Source of the DNA: Thermoplasmata archaeon
GTDB taxonomy: Archaea; Thermoplasmatota; DTKX01; GCA-020343715
Assembly: GCA_020343715.1 (NCBI GenBank)
Contig: CP070808.1
Location: forward strand, 85,796-94,083
Direction: 5' to 3'
DNA length: 8,288 nt
Below the pieces are notes generated by a model, which ran no database searches, was not told the DNA's origin, and was given only the letters and a program-made list of their open reading frames with translations. The first letter of the stretch is position 1. Every line of letters starts with the position of its first letter. The position numbers and the translations under genes were made by a program. Positions 5,787-8,288 of this stretch are shown piece by piece.

Positions 5787-6807
5787 GGGAGCCAAGAGGA
5801 TCTACTGCACCGACCTGGAGGGGCCGGTGACGAAGAACGACAACGCGGCCGAGATGTGCGCCGCCGTGGTGCCCTACGGGGACGAGCTGTTCCGCCGGAT
5901 CAGCCTGTACGACGACTACCTGGCGGAGGTCATCAACATGCCGGGCTACCGTGCCGGGGACACCCTTCGCCTCATCCTGCCGTTCATGATGGCCAACGGC
6001 CTGACGCAGGAGCGGATGGCGTCCTTCTCCTCCCGGGGCATCCTCATAGTGCCGGGAGCGGACCACGCCCTCAGCTCCATCGTCCAGCGGGGGCCGGCGT
6101 ACATAATCTCCACCTCATACTGCCAGTACGTGCACGCGGTCTGCAACGCCATCGGCTTCCCCAGGGAGCAGACCTTCTGCACCCGGGTCAACCTGGACGA
6201 CTTCGCCATCCCGGACGACGAGGTGCCCCAGGTCAAGTCCCTGGCCACCCGCGTGCTGGCCCGGGACCCCATCGACATCCCCGCCCTGGCCAGCGGCCCC
6301 GAGGACCTGACCGAGGGGGACCAGGCCACCGTGGTAGACCTGGACGAGGTCTTCTGGGACCTGCTGCCGGAGCTGTCCGTCTACTCCATAGTGGAGGAGG
6401 TGAGCCCCGTGGGCGGCCCCGAGAAGGCGACCAGCATCCGTAAGGCCGCCCGGCACGAGGGCGTCCCCATCGACCGGGTCATCTACGTGGGCGACAGCAT
6501 CACCGACGTGGAGGCCTTCCGCACCGTTCGCGACGAGGGTGGTATGGCCGTGTCGTTCAACGGGAACCGGTGGGCCGTGGAGGAGGCCGACCTGGCGCTG
6601 GTCTGCCCCCGGGCCGAGCCCATACTGCCCCTGGCCTCCGCGTTCATGGAGGGCGGGCGCGCCGCCGTCGAGGGCAGGGACTGGGCCGAGGGCTTCTCGG
6701 ACTGCTCCGCCACCTGGCTGGAGGACGCTGACATGGAAGAGGTGGTCGTCTCCAGCGAGAAGATGAGGAAGGACGTGAGGGGAGAGGTCGTCGGGCGGCT
6801 GGGGTGA
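5776..6807 (+). CDS. HAD-superfamily phosphatase-like protein, EhaR/COG4030 type
   Basis: A 343-aa protein with the HAD fold motifs: motif I TDLEGP (residues 12-17, nucleophile D13 with Glu at +2), motif II IISTS (110-114), motif III K217 and motif IV VGDSITD (238-244, D240 and D244). The N-terminal part, with KNDNAAEMC and GYRAGDTLRLILPF, resembles as I recall it the archaeal family that includes EhaR of the methanogen Eha hydrogenase cluster. No hydrogenase gene is nearby, so an Eha role is not supported. Glu at +2 of motif I also occurs in ThrH-type phosphoserine/homoserine phosphotransferases, so loss of activity need not follow. About 100 residues between motifs II and III form an unusual insert. 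The start is GTG 5776 by its Shine-Dalgarno site; TTG 5767 would add three residues. Overlap with the formyltransferase suggests that it removes or transfers phosphate in the same pathway. Confidence 0.78.
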   Translation: MTDEGAKRIYCTDLEGPVTKNDNAAEMCAAVVPYGDELFRRISLYDDYLAEVINMPGYRAGDTLRLILPFMMANGLTQERMASFSSRGILIVPGADHALSSIVQRGPAYIISTSYCQYVHAVCNAIGFPREQTFCTRVNLDDFAIPDDEVPQVKSLATRVLARDPIDIPALASGPEDLTEGDQATVVDLDEVFWDLLPELSVYSIVEEVSPVGGPEKATSIRKAARHEGVPIDRVIYVGDSITDVEAFRTVRDEGGMAVSFNGNRWAVEEADLALVCPRAEPILPLASAFMEGGRAAVEGRDWAEGFSDCSATWLEDADMEEVVVSSEKMRKDVRGEVVGRLG

Positions 6808-6822
6808 CGCCCCGGGACGCCG

Positions 6823-7578
6823 TTATACGGGGAGGACCCGGATCTCCGTGGAGGTCTTACCCCGCTCCCCCGCCTGGTCTATCACCGTCAGCGTGATCGT
6901 GTGGACGCCTGGGTTCAAGAAGGAGTGCTCCACCTCGGCACCCGTCATGTGATAGCCGTCACCGAAGTCCCATGCGTAGCCCACCACCTTGCCGTCCGGG
7001 TCGTAGGAGTTGGTGCCGTCGAAGGACGCGGGCTTGTCCCTCCTGATGTAGCGGGGACCGGAGATGTCCGCCACAGGGGGCTGGTTGTCCATGTCGGGGC
7101 TGTGGGTCAGCGGGATCTGGTGGGTGAAGTGGTACGTGATGCCCCGGGCGAAGGCCCTGACCTTGGCGCTGCCCTCCACCACCAGCACAGGGTCCGGCAA
7201 GGGCAGGGGCACGTCCATGACCCTTACGGTGTACGTCACCGTCAGGTTGGTCTTGGCCGGTATGATGGTGGCCTCCTCGAAGGCGAAGGTGTCCAATTTC
7301 TTCCCGGCGGAGCTGACCTTCCCCTCCACCGAGGATATCGTCGCGTCGACGTTGTTGGTGTTGTGGACCGCCAGGTACATGCCGATGTAGAGGGTGTCCG
7401 CCGGGATGTCGATCTGCTCGACGGACATGGACCTGATGGTCAGCTCCGGGTAGTCGAGGCTGGCGACGGCCAGCACCGAGGCGAACAGGACGATGACGGC
7501 CACGCCGGAGGCGATGACGATACGACGCCTCCGCTTGCGTCTCCTCATCTCGTCCAGGGTCGTCTGGAAGTCGTACAC
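6823..7578 (-). CDS. Membrane-anchored protein with LEA14/WHy-like and PKD domains
   Basis: A 251-aa protein with a basic stretch RRRKRRRR (12-19), one membrane helix (about 20-41) and an outside portion by the positive-inside rule. Residues about 44-155 look like a LEA14/WHy beta-sandwich: IDIPADTLYIGMYLAVHNTNNVDATISSV-type pattern ending in a hydrophobic strand near 130. Residues about 168-250 form a PKD domain, with the hallmark WDFGDG (203-208) and GVHTITLTVID (224-234). Both domains are non-catalytic, so a structural, adhesive or envelope role is likely. The GTG start at 7578 is supported by a perfect TATA box 28 nt upstream; the nearby ATG is out of frame. The gene converges on the HAD gene with 15 nt between the stops. 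Confidence 0.85.
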   Translation of the reverse strand: MYDFQTTLDEMRRRKRRRRIVIASGVAVIVLFASVLAVASLDYPELTIRSMSVEQIDIPADTLYIGMYLAVHNTNNVDATISSVEGKVSSAGKKLDTFAFEEATIIPAKTNLTVTYTVRVMDVPLPLPDPVLVVEGSAKVRAFARGITYHFTHQIPLTHSPDMDNQPPVADISGPRYIRRDKPASFDGTNSYDPDGKVVGYAWDFGDGYHMTGAEVEHSFLNPGVHTITLTVIDQAGERGKTSTEIRVLPV

Positions 7579-7602
7579 CGCATCTAATTCGGACCTGACG
7601 GC

Positions 7603-7610
7603 TTATATAA
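7603..7610 (-). promoter_or_regulatory. TATA box of the PKD-domain gene
   Basis: TTATATAA is the best TATA match in the window. It sits in the 50-nt gap between the two minus-strand genes, centred 28 nt upstream of GTG 7578. Transcription should start at or within 2 nt of the GTG, so this gene has its own promoter and a leaderless message. The element is palindromic; its direction follows from its position. Confidence 0.75.
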
Positions 7611-7628
7611 CCTTCGAGGGTGTCCGCC

Positions 7629-8288
7629 TCAAGGCACCAGGTCCGCGCCCTCCCAGTCGGCGTCCACCACGGTCCTGTCGACCAACACGAGCCGGATGGT
7701 GACGTCCTCGCCACGGTTCCAGGCGGCCACGGCCAGACGGACCTCGCGCATCTCGTCGTCGCCCATGGCCAGGAGGCCCAACTGCAGGTCCGAGCTGGTG
7801 AAGACCACGGTGAGGTTATCCACCGAGGAGTTGCTCACGGCCAGGACCGCCTCGTCGCCCTCTGTGTCGCCTGACATGAGGGTGTAGTTCTCCCACATGA
7901 GCACGCCCTGCCCGGTGCCACCGGCACGGGCCCGGTACCTCTCCAGGGCCAGGGCCAGCTCGTCCTCGATGTATGGCTCGGAGGTGTAGTCCACCGCGTC
8001 CACCACCGCGTACCTGGTCACCGTGAGGCCCGCGTATAGGGGGAAGACGTACGCCTCCCTCTGGGTGCCGTCGTTCAGGCGCATGGGGTACAGGTAGCCC
8101 TCGTGGATGTCCAGCTGCTGGAAGCCCAGGGCTCCCGATGACAGGTACTTCTTTATCTGGGCCGCCACGGTGTCCTTGTCCGCCAGCGACCTGTCCTCCC
8201 GGTTGAAGAAGGTGGCGTCGCCGGTGCGGGTGTTCACCCACACGTAACCCCCCAGGACGTGGGAGGTCTTCTGCACCAGGGGTATCTG
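7629..8288 (-). CDS. Unrecognised protein, C-terminal part (enters from right edge)
   Basis: The reading frame is open from the right edge to TGA at 7631-7629, giving 219 visible residues. The in-frame GTG at 8276 has open frame upstream of it and is probably internal. I do not recognise the family. Visible features are a segment GGYVWVNTRTGDATFFN (13-29), an acidic-basic helix (about 35-50), an aromatic stretch EGYLYPMRLNDG (63-74), a Tyr/Val-rich part (80-105), a charged helix (106-121), and a C-terminal region of short alternating hydrophobic strands (146-207) that could be a beta-sandwich. No membrane helix is seen in this part; one may lie in the missing N-terminus. Codon use matches the neighbours. 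It ends 50 nt before the PKD gene, which has a separate promoter, so shared function is possible but not shown. Confidence 0.75.
   Translation of the reverse strand, partial: QIPLVQKTSHVLGGYVWVNTRTGDATFFNREDRSLADKDTVAAQIKKYLSSGALGFQQLDIHEGYLYPMRLNDGTQREAYVFPLYAGLTVTRYAVVDAVDYTSEPYIEDELALALERYRARAGGTGQGVLMWENYTLMSGDTEGDEAVLAVSNSSVDNLTVVFTSSDLQLGLLAMGDDEMREVRLAVAAWNRGEDVTIRLVLVDRTVVDADWEGADLVP

Noticed and set aside
3862..5795. Long minus-strand open frames (3862-5055 and 4842-5795) opposite the kinase and formyltransferase
   Set aside because: No recognisable motifs, biased composition, and no promoter or ribosome site. They are shadows of the plus-strand genes.
6810..6832. Possible hairpin between the convergent genes (CCGT-TAT-ACGG at 6820-6830, with CCCC and GGGG further out)
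   Set aside because: The stem is only 4 bp with a 3-nt loop, it overlaps the TAA of the PKD gene, and no T-run follows on either strand, so a terminator call is not supported.

Overview
The window reads as chromosomal DNA from a GC-rich archaeon, most likely a euryarchaeote near the Thermoplasmatota or methanogen lineages. The evidence for an archaeon is AT-rich TATA boxes set 25-28 nt upstream of start codons (leaderless genes), frequent AGG and ATA codons, GTG and TTG starts, and family membership: a CofE-like F420/folate glutamate ligase and an EhaR-like (COG4030-type) HAD protein. The exact lineage is inference. No rRNA, tRNA, mobile element or CRISPR array is visible.

Layout. On the minus strand at the left edge is a LolD/MacB-type ABC ATPase (104-859), followed by the first codons of its FtsX/MacB-type permease, which runs off the window (1-107, 4-nt GTGA overlap). 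A 125-bp divergent promoter region (860-984) separates this exporter from a long plus-strand block. That block begins with two tandem GDP-mannose 4,6-dehydratase paralogues (985-1983 and 2005-2982). They align without a gap over about 320 residues but differ sharply in the nucleotide-binding part. A CofE-family ligase follows (3013-3834). After it, a tightly coupled trio begins at its own probable promoter: a PfkB-family sugar/nucleoside kinase (TTG start, 3904-4902), a PurN-like formyltransferase with an extra C-terminal region (4899-5786), and an EhaR-like HAD phosphatase (about 5776-6807). On the right, converging on the plus block with a 15-nt gap, are two minus-strand genes: a membrane-anchored protein with a LEA14/WHy-like and a PKD domain (6823-7578), which has a textbook TATA box, and the C-terminal part of an unrecognised protein (7629-8288) that enters from beyond the right edge.

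How the genes may work together. The dehydratases would supply GDP-4-keto-6-deoxymannose for deoxyhexoses in surface glycans. The exporter and the PKD protein also point to the cell envelope. The kinase, formyltransferase and HAD phosphatase overlap one another and probably form one functional unit, perhaps with the CofE-like ligase. The set (phosphorylation, formyl transfer, dephosphorylation, glutamyl ligation) does not match a pathway I recognise and is the most interesting part of the window. There is no non-coding stretch longer than 300 bases.
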